Shown here: piece by piece, positions 16,541 to 31,500 of the stretch
Layout: each line of letters opens with the position of its first letter
Position numbering within the stretch: the first letter of the stretch is position 1
Assembly (NCBI GenBank): GCA_905182215.1
Contig: CAJJAI010000045.1
Location: forward strand, 1-42,353
Origin: Flavobacteriales bacterium UBA6772
GTDB taxonomy: Bacteria > Bacteroidota > Bacteroidia > Flavobacteriales > UBA7430
Length of the DNA stretch: 42,353 nucleotides
Reading direction: 5' to 3'
Program-made: the position numbers and the translations under genes
The notes under the pieces: model-generated
What the model was told of the DNA's origin: nothing
What the model saw: only the letters and a program-made list of their open reading frames with translations
The model's database searches: none

Positions 16541-19500
16541 ATGAAAAATACTCTACTCTTTTCACTGTTTGTTTCTTTGTTTTGCATCTCACTGCAAACT
16601 TCCGCACAATGCGATTTTCCCGATTCTTTTTCTGGGAATACAGGAGCTAACATGACCGTAATGCTAACGCCTGATTTGATAACATCTTTGAATGTTACCA
16701 ATTCAGATGCTTATGTTGTTGCTTTAAATTCTTCAGGAATTGTAATTGGATCTGTGCCAATTGATGGTTTAAATCAAACTTCAATAGCAATTTGGGGCGA
16801 TGATAGTTCAACTACAGATGTAGTTGATGGTGCACTAGCTAATGAGCTTATTAGTTTCCAATTAGTAGATGGAATCAGACTCTACGATGTTGAGATGCCT
16901 TCCTCAGTTGTTTATGCTACTAATGGCTTGTCTCTGCAAACTGCTGCTGCTGCTGTAACTTTAAATTGTGAACAGGAAGTTGTAGCTTGTTTTTTGCCAT
17001 CTGTTTTTAATGGGAACACAGGAGCAAACATGACTGTAATGCTTACCCCTGCTTTAATTAGTTCTTTACCGATAACAGATGAAAACGCATATGTTGTAGC
17101 TATTGGTGTTAGCGGAGTAGTAGTTGGTTCTGAATTAGTCTATGGTGTTACTCAAACAACCATTGCACTTTGGGGTGATGACACCCAAACAGTGGAAGTT
17201 GATGGAGCTGGAGCTGGAGAATTTGTTTCTTTTCAGCTAATTGATGGTGCAGATTTATATGATGTTGGAATGCCTTCACCTGTTAGTTATTCTACAAATG
17301 GTTTAGCTGTTCAAGGGGCTCCGACAACAGTAACATTTGTTTGTGAAGCAATTTTAGGTTGTACAGACTCTACCGCATTGAATTATGACCCTATCGCTAC
17401 TGGAGATGATGGCTCTTGTATTGCTGCTATTTTAGGTTGTACAGATTTAGCGTCTGCTAACTACAATGAGAGTGCTAATACAGACGATAGTTCTTGTGTT
17501 GGTTTCTGTGAGGATTGGTTTATGCCTTTCTCAGCTGAAAATCAAACGGTGAATTCTACTAGTATATTACTTTCTGAAGAATACGTATTATCTCTAAATG
17601 CACAGTCTCCTTCGGCATATATTGTTGGAGTAACTCCTGCTAATTTGGTAGTTGGTTCTAGTGTTATTGGACAAACGACTCAACAGCTAGCTCTTTGGCC
17701 AAATGACATTCAATCCACCGAAATAAATGGTGCTCAAGATGGAGAACTGATAAGTTTTTATCTGATAGATGATGAAAGTGTTTACTTACTTTCTTACGAT
17801 TATATATTTGTTACTATGGGCTTTGTGAATGTTTCTACTGAAGAAACCCCAGTCCTTTCGTGCATTGCAAATACTCCTTTTGGTTGTACAGACAATATCG
17901 CTTGTAATTTCGATGCAAGTGCCAATACCGATGATGGTTCTTGTGAATATGTAGATGGGATTTGTGATTCCTGTGTAGATGGTTTAATTGTAGACAACGA
18001 TTCCGATAATGACGGATTGTGTGATAATGAAGATACATTAAGTGGATGTACAGATGAATCAGCTTGTAATTATAATTCATCTCCAACAATAAATTCAGAA
18101 CCTGCTTTATGTTTATTTGTCGATGTTATTTGTGAGTCATGTTCTTTAGATGAAAATGGTGATGTCTTTACTGATGGTTCGGGAGAAATTGTTGATAACG
18201 ACTCAGATGATGACGATATATGTAACGATAATGAAGTTGTAGGTTGTCAAGATGTGCTTGCTTGTAATTATATGGTTTTAGCTACTGATTCAGCTTTATG
18301 TATTTATTCTACAGATTTAGATCCTTGTGCTACATGTTCAGTAGATGAAAATGGGGATGTCTTTACAGATGGAACTGGGGCAATTGTAGACAACGATTTA
18401 GATGATGATACCGTTTGTAACTCCGCAGAAATTGCAGCTTGTCAAGATGCATTGGCCTGTAATTATAATGAAAACTCAACTGATTCAGATGGTTCTTGTA
18501 TTTATTCTACTGACTTAGATGCTTGTGCTTCTTGTTCAGGTGAATTAGACGGAACAGGATTAATAGTAGACAATGATTCTGATGAAGATACCGTTTGTAA
18601 TGAAGATGAAATAGTAGGTTGTGAAGATTTGATTGCTTGTAACTATAATAATCAGGCTACCGACTCTAATGGCTCTTGTATTTATTCTACAGACTTAGAT
18701 TCCTGTGCTTCTTGTTCAGGTGAATTAGACGGAACAGGAATAATAGTAGACAATGATTCTGATGAAGATTCAGTTTGTAATGAAGATGAAATAGTAGGTT
18801 GTGAAGAATTAGCCGCATGTAATTATAATGAGTTTGCAACCGATTCTGATGCTTGTGTTTATTCTACTGATTTAGACGAATGTGCTACTTGTTCTGGTGA
18901 ATTAGATGGGACTGGAAGTATTGTTGATAATGACTTAGATGATGATTCAGTTTGTAACTCATCTGAAATTATTGGTTGTACAGATATTGAGGCTTGTAAT
19001 TACGATTCTAACTCTACCACAGATACAGATAATAGTTTATGTGTATATATTGACGGCTGTCAGGAATGTTCAGGAGAGATAGATGGTTCTGGGACTATAT
19101 TGGATATTGACCCTAGTATTTGTGCTTTCACTATACAAGAAACGTTGAGCTTAGTATACGATGAGGTATCATCGGATAATGAAGTTTTTGTTTCTAACTT
19201 AATTGATATGTTAGAGACCCAATTAGATTTACCTGAAGGCTCTGTACAGATCATAGAGGTTATTATCAATGAGGTAAGAGCTTTTAGTGTAGATGTCATT
19301 TATGAAATTATTTTAACTCAGGAGCAAATTGAGGTTCTTAATCTAACTCCTGAACAAATAGCTCAAAACATAGCAGATGATGTTAATCAACTTACTCTAG
19401 TTTTAGAAAATGCAGGAAGTAGTTTTGAGTTTGTTGAAGGCTGTACCAATTTTGAGGCAAATAATTTTAACGAGTTAGCAAACATCGATGACGGTTCTTG

Positions 19501-22500
19501 TGAATTTACAAACCCTGGTTGTGGGGTGCAAGGAGCGTGTAATTACAATCCTGACTTAGATGCTCAGTATTCTGACTTTAATTTATGTGTATTTGTACCT
19601 GTTAATAATTACTGTGCAGACTCTTTAGTTGGAGACTCTGTAGTGTTTTACGACGGTGGATGTTTAAACGACACTAATTTAGACGGTATTTGTGATGAGA
19701 CGCAAGTAGTAGGATGTACTCAAGAAAATGCTTTTAATTATAATAGTTTAGCTGTACTGGATGATGATTCATGTATAGACAAAGTATTAGGATGTATAGA
19801 AATTTCCGCATGTAACTACAGTCCCTCAGCTAATACAAACGACGAGACTTGCGAGTATCCTGAAGAAAATTACGATTGTACTCAAAATTGTTTGATTGAT
19901 TCTGATAACGATGGAATCTGTGATCAACTAGAAATTGCAGGCTGTACTAATTCAATTGCTAGTAATTATAATCCACTAGCTACAGATGATAATTTTAGCT
20001 GTGAAGTAATAGAAGCTTGTGGTGATTCTAATTATTTAGAGTACAGTTTTAACTCTGATGTAATTAATAATAACCTATGTATTACCTTAATTGTTCAAGG
20101 TTGTATGGATACACAAGCATGTAATTACAATCCTTTGGCAAATGCTAGTCTTGTTGTTTACGATTCTTTAGGGGTTTATTTAGGGTCTAGTTGTGTAGAA
20201 ACTCAAGCGTACTATAATTGTAATGGAGATTGTAGTAACGATACCGATTACGATGGAATATGCGATGAAAATGAAATTATTGGTTGTCTAGAACTCACTG
20301 CCTGTAATTACAATGAATTTGCTACTGATAGTGGAGAATGTACTTTTGCTTCAGAGAATTACGATTGTAATCAGGAATGTTTATCAGATATAAACCTTAA
20401 CGGAGTTTGTGATGAACTAGAGTTAGAAGGCTGTATAGATCAAGATGCTTGTAATTACAATGAGTTTGCTAGCATTACAGATACACTTTATTGTGAATAT
20501 CCGATGGCTACTAATTTAAATTGTCAGGGAGATTGCATCGACGATATTGATGCTGATGGAATATGTGATGGTATAGAAGTTAATGGCTGTGGGAACGAAC
20601 TGGCTATTAATTATAATCAATATGCAACAAATAATATAGAAGGAATTTGTGAGTTTTTAACTGGTTGTACAGATCCATCTATGTTTAACTTCAACGCACT
20701 CGTAGTAGTAGCAAATAATAGTACTTGTATACCATTTGTTCAAGGATGTTTAGATCCACTTTACTTAGAATACAATGTACTTGCAAACCAAAACAATGCT
20801 ACATGTACGCAACTGATAGTAAGTGGTTGTAGCGATATAGCAGCCGTTAACTATAGTAGTTACGTAAATGTAGAAGATTACTCTTGTCAGTACTCCCTAA
20901 TAGTAGGTTGTATGGATTCCGCTTATCTTAATTTTTCTCCATATGCCGTACTCGCAGACCCTAGCATGTGTGGAGAACTAATCGTTTATGGTTGTACTAA
21001 TTCAGAATACTTAGAATACAATCCACAAGCAACAGTAGAAAATGGAACTTGTTTAGAATACCCATATGCAGGTTGTACAGATGAGAATTTCTTAGAATAT
21101 AACCCTTATTATAATACATCGTTAGATGGAGCATGTGTTACTATCCAAATTTCTGGTTGTATGAATGCTGATGCTTATAATTACAATCCAGTTGCAACTA
21201 TTTATCTAGAAGAAGAAGATCCATGTATTTTATTTGGATGTACTAATACTGCTTTTGCTGAGTATTATACCCAAGGATATATTGCCACTAATAGTATAGG
21301 CGGTTCTTGCGTGCAAACAGCTGTTTTTGGTTGTACTAATCCTATTGCCTTAGCAGGGTCTTATAACTCTTTTGCGAATGTAAATCAAATAAGTGCTGAG
21401 GATGCCGACTCTCCATGTATATATAATACGGGGTCTATAGTAAACTTCGAAATCAATAATACAGGGAGTAATATGTCTATTCTTATTCCTTATCAGGTAG
21501 TGTTATCCGGTGATTTTTCTAATATCAATTCAATACCTGATGGATCTTTGATAGGTGCTTTTTATTCTTCTGGTGGTCAAACAACTTGTGGAGGTTTCGA
21601 TTTATGGAATAAAGAGCAGGATATATTAAACAATATTAATAATGTAGGTATAGAAGTTTATGGTGATGATGAACTTACCACTACTGTAGATGGGTTTGTT
21701 GCAGGTGAAAGTATGCAATGGATGTTGCTAACACCTGATGGATTGCTTTATTCAGTATCTCCAGTGTATAACACCAATGCTTCCAGTGGGTCTGGAACTG
21801 GAAACTCATATGTAACAGATGGATATTCGGTGATGATACTTTTGGACATTAACTTTATGTATCAAATGCCTGTTTTAGGTTGTAGAAATTCTATGTTCTT
21901 AGACTATAACCCAAATGCATCTATTGATGGAATTGGTGGATTTGATAACGGTGAGCCTTTTCAAGATTTGATAAACAATCAAACTTTTTTAGCTATAGCA
22001 GATGGTTTAGATGATGATAATATGTATGATATAAATGGAGATGGACAGGCTAATCCTGGCTGCTTTATATTGAGTGCATATGGTTGTATGAATACTTTAG
22101 CATTGAATTTTAATGCATCTGCTAGTATACCAGACGATTCTTGTATTCCTGTAATTGAGGGCTGTTTAGATGAAAGTGCATTTAATTATATTCTTCCTAT
22201 TGGAAACGAGAATATAGATGTAAATGTTCATAACTCTGAAATCTGTATTCCTAAAATTATGGGTTGTCTTTCGGATGTCTATGCATTTAACTTTATAGCT
22301 CCTGTTGGAGATCCTGCTTTAGATGTAAATACTCCGGTACAGTGTATTCCAGTAATAGAAGGTTGTACAGATCCACTCGCATTTAATTATAATTTTATTG
22401 TTAGTGAAGCTGCCATAATTATTGCAACTGGTAATCCTTTTACAACCGCTAATACAGAGTTTATACCCTCGGTTTGCATTCCTAGAGTATATGGATGTAC

Positions 22501-25500
22501 AGATGTAAATGCTTATAACTTTAATGAATTAGCCAACACAAATAGTGTTCATTTCGAAACGGGCGCAAGTACATGTTACCCTGTTTTAGAAGGATGTACA
22601 GATGCAACTGCTTTAAATTATCAGTCAGACGTTAACAATACATTTATAGATGTTAATACACCTGCAGACTCTTTATGTATTTTTGAAATTAAGGGTTGTA
22701 CAGATCCTACAGCTCTCAATTATAATAACCAAGCAAATCTAGATGACAATTCTTGTATAGGTAAAGTATACGGTTGTACAGATATAACACAAATAAATTA
22801 TAATCCTACTGCAAATGTAGAATTCGAAGGTGCTTGTATTCCTGAAATTGAAGGTTGTTTAAATGATGAAACAGCATTTAATTACATTACACCTACTGGT
22901 AACCCATATATTGATGTTAATACGCTGTCTATATGTGTTCCAATAGCACTCGGATGTACAGATGTAAATGCACACATAAATTCCTATTCTTCAATTGCAA
23001 ATACTGATAATGGTTCTTGTTACTACGCTCCAGGTTGTACTGAAGAAGAATTCTTAACTTATTGGATTCAAGATTTCTTATCAGACTATAATGACGGTTC
23101 ATGTGGAGAAGAATTAGTTGATTTTTACTGTACAGATGAATGGTATTTAGAATATTTTGCTGAACCAGAATTTGGTTCTGAATTAGCTTCAGGAAACTTT
23201 TCTCATATTTCTGCCTGTCAAAATGAATTGGTTACTTATTGTAACAACAGCGAATCTATAAGTTACTTCCCTACATTTAATGTTGCAGATGGAAATTCTC
23301 AGCAGGTATTGAATGGTAATTTCGCTTCGTCTGAATCTGATGTATGTAGCGATATTCAGATAGTAGCATTTTGTAACGACTCTAATTTCTCACAATATTA
23401 CGGACAAAACAATTCTGTTGCAGGTAACAATGCAAAAGAGGATGGAGGTAATGTAATGGACAATACTTTATGTATAAGTCCCATTGATTTTTATTGCGAC
23501 GATAGTAACTCTTTAGCATACTATGCATTTGATGAAAATCTGAATGACTTTAGTGTCCTTTTAATAGACACTGGAAATGTACTCGATGTATCTCTTTGCA
23601 GCATCGTTGTAAGCCCTTATTGTAACGATTCCGAAAACACTAGTTATTATAATAACACCAATGTTATTGGTGGACTTGCAGCTGAGAATGGAAACTTAAT
23701 TGACAATACTTCTTGTATTGGAGATTCTGTAGTATTCTATTGTAACGACGATACAAAAATTGGCTATTATAATTTAGAAGTTAATTTAGCAGAAGGTTCT
23801 CAAGAACAATTAGTAGGTTCTATTATTAACGATGCTGTTTGTGAACAAGAGGTTATTCGATACTGTAATAATTTAGATTATGTTGAGCATTATTCTGAGC
23901 TAGCGAGTTTAACCATTTTAAATACAGATTTATGGAACTTGGTAGACTATAGTTTATGTTCTACTGAAGTAGTATTTGGATGTATGGATAACTCCATGTT
24001 CAACTATAGTGAACAAGCCAATGTTGATGCTCTTAATTATGAAACTCTAATTTCAACTTGTTATCCTATTATAGAAGGTTGTACAAATACAAGCGCATTT
24101 AATTATAACGATTACGATAACAACGGTTCGCTAAATGAATACAATACACAAGACTCTACTTTAAATATTAATACGCACATTTTAGAACTTTGCGTGCCTG
24201 TTATCGAAGGATGTTTAAGTGCTCCATCTGCGTTTAACTACCCAACATTTACTGGGAATTCTCAAACGGATGTAAACACCAACAATAGCGATTTATGTAT
24301 TGATGTTATTGTGGGATGTATGGACGAAACTGCTTTTAACTTTAGTCTTGTAGCGAATACTCCTGACCCTATTTCTTGTGAGCCTGTTGTAATAGGTTGT
24401 GTGGAATCTGATGCCTTTAACTACAATTCACAAGCAAACACTGCCGATAATTGTATCGACATTGTTTATGGTTGTACAAATTCGATCTCTTTGAATTTTT
24501 ATGCAAATGCAAATACTGATAATGGTAATTGTATAAATGTTGTTTTTGGTTGTAATGATAATGGAGAAGCGTTTTTAGATATAGTTATTAATACAACTGG
24601 AGAGTTAGGTGAAGATGGAATTGATGATGACTACCAATATGATATTGATTCTGATGGTTTAGTCGCATTTAACTATTACGAACAAGCTACTTTTACATTA
24701 AATTGCATTGCTACCTTACCAGGTTGTCTCAATCCAATAGCTTTTAATTTTAACCCACAAGCAAATATTTCTAACAACTCTTGTATACCTGTTGTTAAAG
24801 GTTGTACAGATGTATTTGCTGTCAACTTCAACCCGGATGCAAATACAGAGTTTAGCCCATCTAATTGTGAAGAGGCTATTGAAGGGTGTTTGAATCAAAA
24901 TGCCCTAAATTATAATTGCATCAATGGTGACTATCCTATTTGTTATCCTAATTGTACTATAGAAGATGACTTGTTCTGTAGCGATTCTGATGTGAATAGT
25001 GACAATCAGAGTTCTTGTATTATCATTATACCTGGTTGTACAGACTACAATTCAATTAATTATATTCCAGAATTAAATGCTAATGTTGACAATGGTAATT
25101 GCGCCTCTATTGTATTTGGTTGTACTAATCCAAATTCTTTAAATTACGATCCTACTGCTAATACTAATGATTATTCTTGTCAATTAGCTGTTGAAGGATG
25201 TATTGATAACGGAGAAGCGTTTTTAGATGCAGTTAATAATATTACTGGAGAAGAAGGTGCTGATGGTATAGATGATGATTATCAATACGATGTAGATGAA
25301 GATGGAATTCAAGCTCTAAACTTTAATACATCCGCCAATTTTTACAATTATACGGGTGTTGAGTATGAGTTTGCATGTGTTAAAAAAATATTTGGATGTA
25401 CCAATGTGCTCGCAATAAACTATAGCATTGAAGCTACTATTTCTAACGGGTCTTGTATATCTGAAGTTGTTGGGTGTATTGACAATGGACAAACATTTTT

Positions 25501-28500
25501 AGATGAATATAACAATATTACTGGCGAAGTTGGCGGGGACGAAGTAGATGATGATTACCAATGGGATTTAGATGAAGATGGGGTGCAAGCACTAAATTAC
25601 AATCCATCGGCTAACAGTAACAATGGTTCTTGTTTAGCCTTAACCTACGGATGTATGGTTGAAGGGTCCTTTAACTACAATCCAAATGCTACTATTTCCA
25701 ATGGTTCTTGTGTATCCATTATTATAGGTTGTACAACTGCTTCATCTCTTAACTTTAATCCTATTGCAAACACCGAAAACGGTTCATGTATAGAGATTAT
25801 ATATGGTTGTTTAAATGAGTCTGCTATAAACTATGAACCAAATGCTACAGTTGCAGATGGTTCCTGTATTGCTGTAGTAAATGGATGTACAGATATATTA
25901 GCCTTAAACTACAATGCCAATGCGAATATTGATAATGGTTCTTGTGTGATTATTGTATACGGTTGTATGAACGAATTGGCAACCAACTATAATTTAAACG
26001 CTACTGTGGCAGATGGGTCTTGTATTCAACAAATACTTGGTTGTACAATAGAGGGTTCTTTAAATTACAATCCTAGTGCAACAACAGACAACAATTCTTG
26101 TGTAGCAATAATTGAAGGTTGTATGAACGAACTTGCGTTCAACTATGATTTAAATGCAAATGTTGCCGATGGTTCTTGCGAGCCTGAAGTCGCTGGTTGT
26201 ATGGACCAAAATGCGATTAACTTTAATGCATCAGCTAATATTGAAAATGGTTCGTGTGTAGATGTGATTGCTGGTTGTAATAATCCTATAATGTATAACT
26301 ATAACGAACTGGCTAACACTAATGACGGTTCTTGTATTGTAACGATAACTGGTTGTATGGATGTTGAAGCATTTAACTTTAATGAAAATGCAAATACAGA
26401 GTTAGAACCTTCAAATTGTGAAGATGTAGTATATGGTTGTATGCTTAACCTTCCATTTATTTGTAATTATAACTCTTTAGCCAATGTAGACGATAATTCT
26501 TGCGAAGCTTCCTCTTGTGCAGGTAGAGCGAGTTTACGCTCATTTGCCAGCCCAGTATGTGTGGATCCAATTGCAGAAAATTATTTTTCACTATTAGATT
26601 CTATTACCCCATCTACCGACTGGGCTACTAGTTACTTTAATCCAGATGCAGCTAGTTATCAGGCTGATTGGGGAAATCAGTATTATATAGATAATACTAC
26701 ATGTAACTATATAGAAGGCTGTACCGATGTTGATATGTTGGGTTATAATTCAAATGCCACTTTAGATGATGGTTCTTGTACCCCTTATGTATATGGCTGT
26801 GATGATATTGAATATGTAGAATACAACGAAAACGTAAATACATCAGATAATTCTTGTTTCACTCTTAAAGTTTTTGGTTGTAACGATGTAAACTCGTTTA
26901 ACTACGATAATTTAGTAACCGTACTTGGGGTAGATGTTAACAACGATTACATTGCAGACTCATTATCAAATGAGCTTACTAATCCGTGTGTCGACATTGT
27001 TTATGGATGTACAGATGTTAATTATGTCGAGTATTGGTATTCTTACGATACTATATCAAATTCATTAGTTGCTGTAAGTCCACTTCCAAATACACAATAC
27101 TATACTACAGAAGGAGAATCTATTTCGTGTATTAACTTATTGACTTTAGGTTGTACCGATTCTGAATATCTTAACTATTGGACATTGGATGAAAACACTC
27201 AGATTAATGAGCCAGATCCAATTCCTAATTTAGACAATGGTTCGTGTATCGATCTATTAGTTTTAGGTTGTTTTGATGCCGAATACTTAGAGTACAATGC
27301 CAATGCCAATGCAGATCAGTTTCTTTCGGCTGATATTCCCTCCATGTGTATTACTCCAAAGGTTGACGGTTGTACCAGTCCTGATTATATGGAGTATAAC
27401 TCTTTAGCTAATTACGACGATGGTACTTGTGATGTGCTAATTGTAGAAGGTTGTTTAGACAATACTTATATTGAATATTGGCAATTTATTGCTGATACGG
27501 AAACTGGTATTTACGAATTATTTAATCCAGTAAATAGTCCTAATATAGATGACGGTTCTTGTTCGGAACTAATTGTAAGAGGGTGTAATATAGAAGCTGC
27601 AGATAATTATTACTTAAACTTTCTAGAACTAATTAACACAGTTAATGTTCTAGACAATAGTGTTTGTTTGGGTATTGTTGGCTGTATGAATAGTAATGCT
27701 TCTAATTACAATCCACTAGCAGTTTCTCAAGGTGATTGTGCCGGTTGTACAAATACCGATGCTCTTAACTGGAACGATTGGGCAACTACAGACGACGGTT
27801 CTTGTGAGGTTTTAGGGTGTACCGATGATGGTTCATTAATTATTGACGACTTCAATAACAGTACTGGCGAACTAGGAACTGATGGAGTGGATGACGATGG
27901 TATTTATGATCTCGATGAAAATGGCCTTGCTGCAGCTAATTACAATGTTGAAGCTACAATAAACGATTTATCTTGTATAGCATCTATACTCGAAGGTTGT
28001 ACAGACCCACTCGCTTTTAATTACTGTGAGGAATGTAATGTTGATGATGCCTCTTGTATACCTGAGGTTGTTGGTTGTACCGATTCATTGTATGTAGAAT
28101 TCTACGATTGGACATTTAATGCTGACACTAGTTACCAAATCTCAAACTTTAATATTAATCCAAACACAGAGGATGGTTCTTGTACTCATTTAGTAGAGGA
28201 GGGTTGTACCTTATTTGACTATGTAGAATTTAATACGGAATCTAATGTGTATTCTGCTGATTCTTGTACTACTATTAAGGTATTAGGGTGTTTAGATCCA
28301 TTGTATTTTGAGTCTACAGAGGGCGATTACAATGCAACAGTTTACGACACTATTCCAGCTACTCAGTTTCACGTTGACAATGATTTAGCCACAACTATTG
28401 GTGAAGATGTAATCGTAGACATTTTCTGTTTTACTTTCCAAGTGGATGGCTGTATGGATGCTAACTATTTAGAATACGATGAAACTGCTACCGTAGACGA

Positions 28501-31500
28501 TGGTAGCTGTTCAGATATTAAAATTGAAGGTTGTACAGAATTAAACTCTATTAATTATGATGCAACGGCTAACCTAGACGATGGGTCTTGTATTGCTATA
28601 GTTGAAGGATGTACTGATCAATTTGCATTTAACTATAATGAATTGGCTAATACCGAAAACGGCTCTTGTATAGAGATTATTTACGGGTGTCCAGATTCTG
28701 CATATTTAGAATATTATAACTACAATGCACTTACATTCCTTTTAGACACACTTCCAGACTACTTAGCGTATAATACAGATGCGTATACTGGAGCCTCTTA
28801 TTGTGTTAATCCAATTATTGAAGGTTGTACCGATACCGATTTTATAGAATATTACGATTACGATGCCACTAACTTTGCGGTTACCTACAAAGTAGATATC
28901 GCAAATGTGAATGATGGTTCTTGTATCACACCAATGATTTCTGGTTGTATTGACGATTCTTACCTAGAATATAATTCACTTACAAATGTCCACTTAGAGG
29001 GTGCTTGTCAGGTTCTTAAAGTAGAAGGCTGTACCGATCAAGAATATCTTGAATATTGGAATTACGATACAGTTAATTTTGAATTAAATGAGCCTTTAGA
29101 GTTTATAAACTTCGATGATGGATCTTGTAGTACTTTAGTTTCTGTAGGTTGTTTAAATCCTCTTGCAGATAACTACTTAGAGTACGAAGGTTTGGCAAAC
29201 GTAAACGACGTAAGCTTATGTGAAGGTGGATTTGGTTGTCTATCACCACAGTATTTAAGTTATAATGAAAGTTATATTGGACATGACCAGTCCGAATGTA
29301 CTACCTTTAAGGTATTTGGTTGTATTGATACAACTGCTTATAATTTTGATGTACTCGCAAACATAAATGGTGTGGACACCCTTGGAGGATTTGACTTTTT
29401 CCCAGATACAAATATAGACGGTTTTGTTATAGATCCATGTTATCCATTTATTCTAGGCTGTATAGATCCTACAGCATTTAACTTTACCCCTCTTGTTGGA
29501 GATAATTCTTTAGATGTAAATACTAATGATTCCTCTTGTTATGCTATTATTGAAGGATGTACAGATTCAACATCATTTAATTTTATTTCGCTTACAAACG
29601 ATGTTAGTATTGATGTAAATACTGACGACAATTCTTGTTATCCTGTTAAGGAAGGTTGTTTAGATCTTGATGCATATAACTACAATGATTGGAGTGGAGA
29701 TGGAGTTGCAGATGTATTTGTTTCTGCGGCTAGCCAAAATATAAATACAAATGTAGAATCTACCTGTATTGCCAAAATATTTGGTTGTATGGATGTAACT
29801 AAATTTAATTATTCTGATTCTGCAAATACACAAGAAACGAGTTTAGAGGATCCAACGAGTCCATGTATAGACTTTGCGTATGGTTGTATAAACGATACAA
29901 TGTTTAATTTCGATGTAAACGCAAATACAAACCAAGTTTCAGAATTTGACCTTAACAACCCTTGTTATGTAATAATACTTGGTTGTTTGGATGTATTAGC
30001 CGATAATTATATACAACCAATAAGCGACTCTTTGGTGGATGTTAATACCGAAGATGGAAGTTGTGAATACTTTGGATGTATGAATTATACCGCTATTAAT
30101 TTCGATACGAACGCGAATGTAAATGATGGTTCTTGTATTATTTCAGGTTGTACTATAGATTTTTACCCAAATTATAATCCTGCAGCTACTCACGATGATG
30201 GATCTTGTAGTAATGCTATTTTTGAAGTGTATGGTTGTATAGACTCTACTTATATTGAGTACTATGTGTACAATGCATCTATTCTTAGTATTTCTGCTGA
30301 AGAACAAATTGTAACAATAGATAATGGTACTTGTATAACACCAATAGTTATAGGTTGTAGCATAAATACAATGTTCAATTACGAGCCAAATGTAAATGTT
30401 GCAGACGACTCTAATTGTATTGATATAGTAGAAGGTTGTACAGATGATTCCTATATTGAGTATTGGAATTACGATGTTCTTTCAATGACTCTTTCTACAC
30501 CAGTTGAATTAGCAAATACCGATAATGGTACTTGTCTTACTCCAATTATAAGTGGATGTACTTTAGTTGGTGACGACCAATTCGAAGCGCTTGCAAATGT
30601 ATACGATACTTTAGCTTGTTTAGTTGAAGGCTGTATGGATCCGAATTATTTAGAATTCGATTTAGCGGTTACTTTAGCAAATGTAGTTTTCTGTATTACC
30701 CCAGTTATAGAAGGTTGTACAGATAGTGCATTTATTGAGCACTATAATATTGAGGCATACAATGCGGAGACTGAAACTTACTTACTCTCTAACAAGGAAA
30801 ACTTACCGAATACAAATGATGGGACTTGTGCAAATGAAATTGTTACAGGTTGTTACTATCAATATTTTGTAAACTATAACTCCAATGTAAATGTTTATAA
30901 TTTCTCTGATGTTCCAAATTCGTATGAGGATGGAACTACTATTCTTGATCTTTGTGGAGCCCCTCTAGTAACAGGATGTACAGATAGTACTGCTTATAAC
31001 TACAATCCAATTGCAAATGTAGAAGCCATTTGTTTATACGAAGGTTGTACACTGCCTTTTGCGTTTAATTATGATAAAAATGCGGATATAGACGATGGAT
31101 CTTGTATGCCATTTATAGCAGGATGTACAGTAAGTTTATTCTTAAACTTTAATCCAGAAGCTAACATAGACGATGGTTCTTGTTCTAATTCACCTATAAT
31201 ATATGGTTGTACAGACTCGTTGTATTTCGAATATAATAGTTTAGCTACTCATAATAGTATACCTACCTCATGTATTACTTTACATGTAATTGGTTGTATG
31301 GATGTCAATGCAGAAACTTGGGATCCAACAGCAACTATTCACGATAACACACTTTGTACTGATGAGATTATCTCTGGATGTACATCAAGCTTTTATCTTG
31401 AATATATCCCATTGGCTACTATTAGTAATCTATTGGCTTGTATTACCCCAGTAGTAAATGGTTGTACTATTGAGAATTCTACTAATTACGAACCTACTGC

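Noticed and set aside
25600-26400. Regular spacing of similar GGTTGTA...GGTTCTTGT words resembling a CRISPR array
   Set aside because: Period of about 75-80 bp, in frame, with synonymous variation; the words encode GC and GSC of protein repeats, and no cas gene is present.
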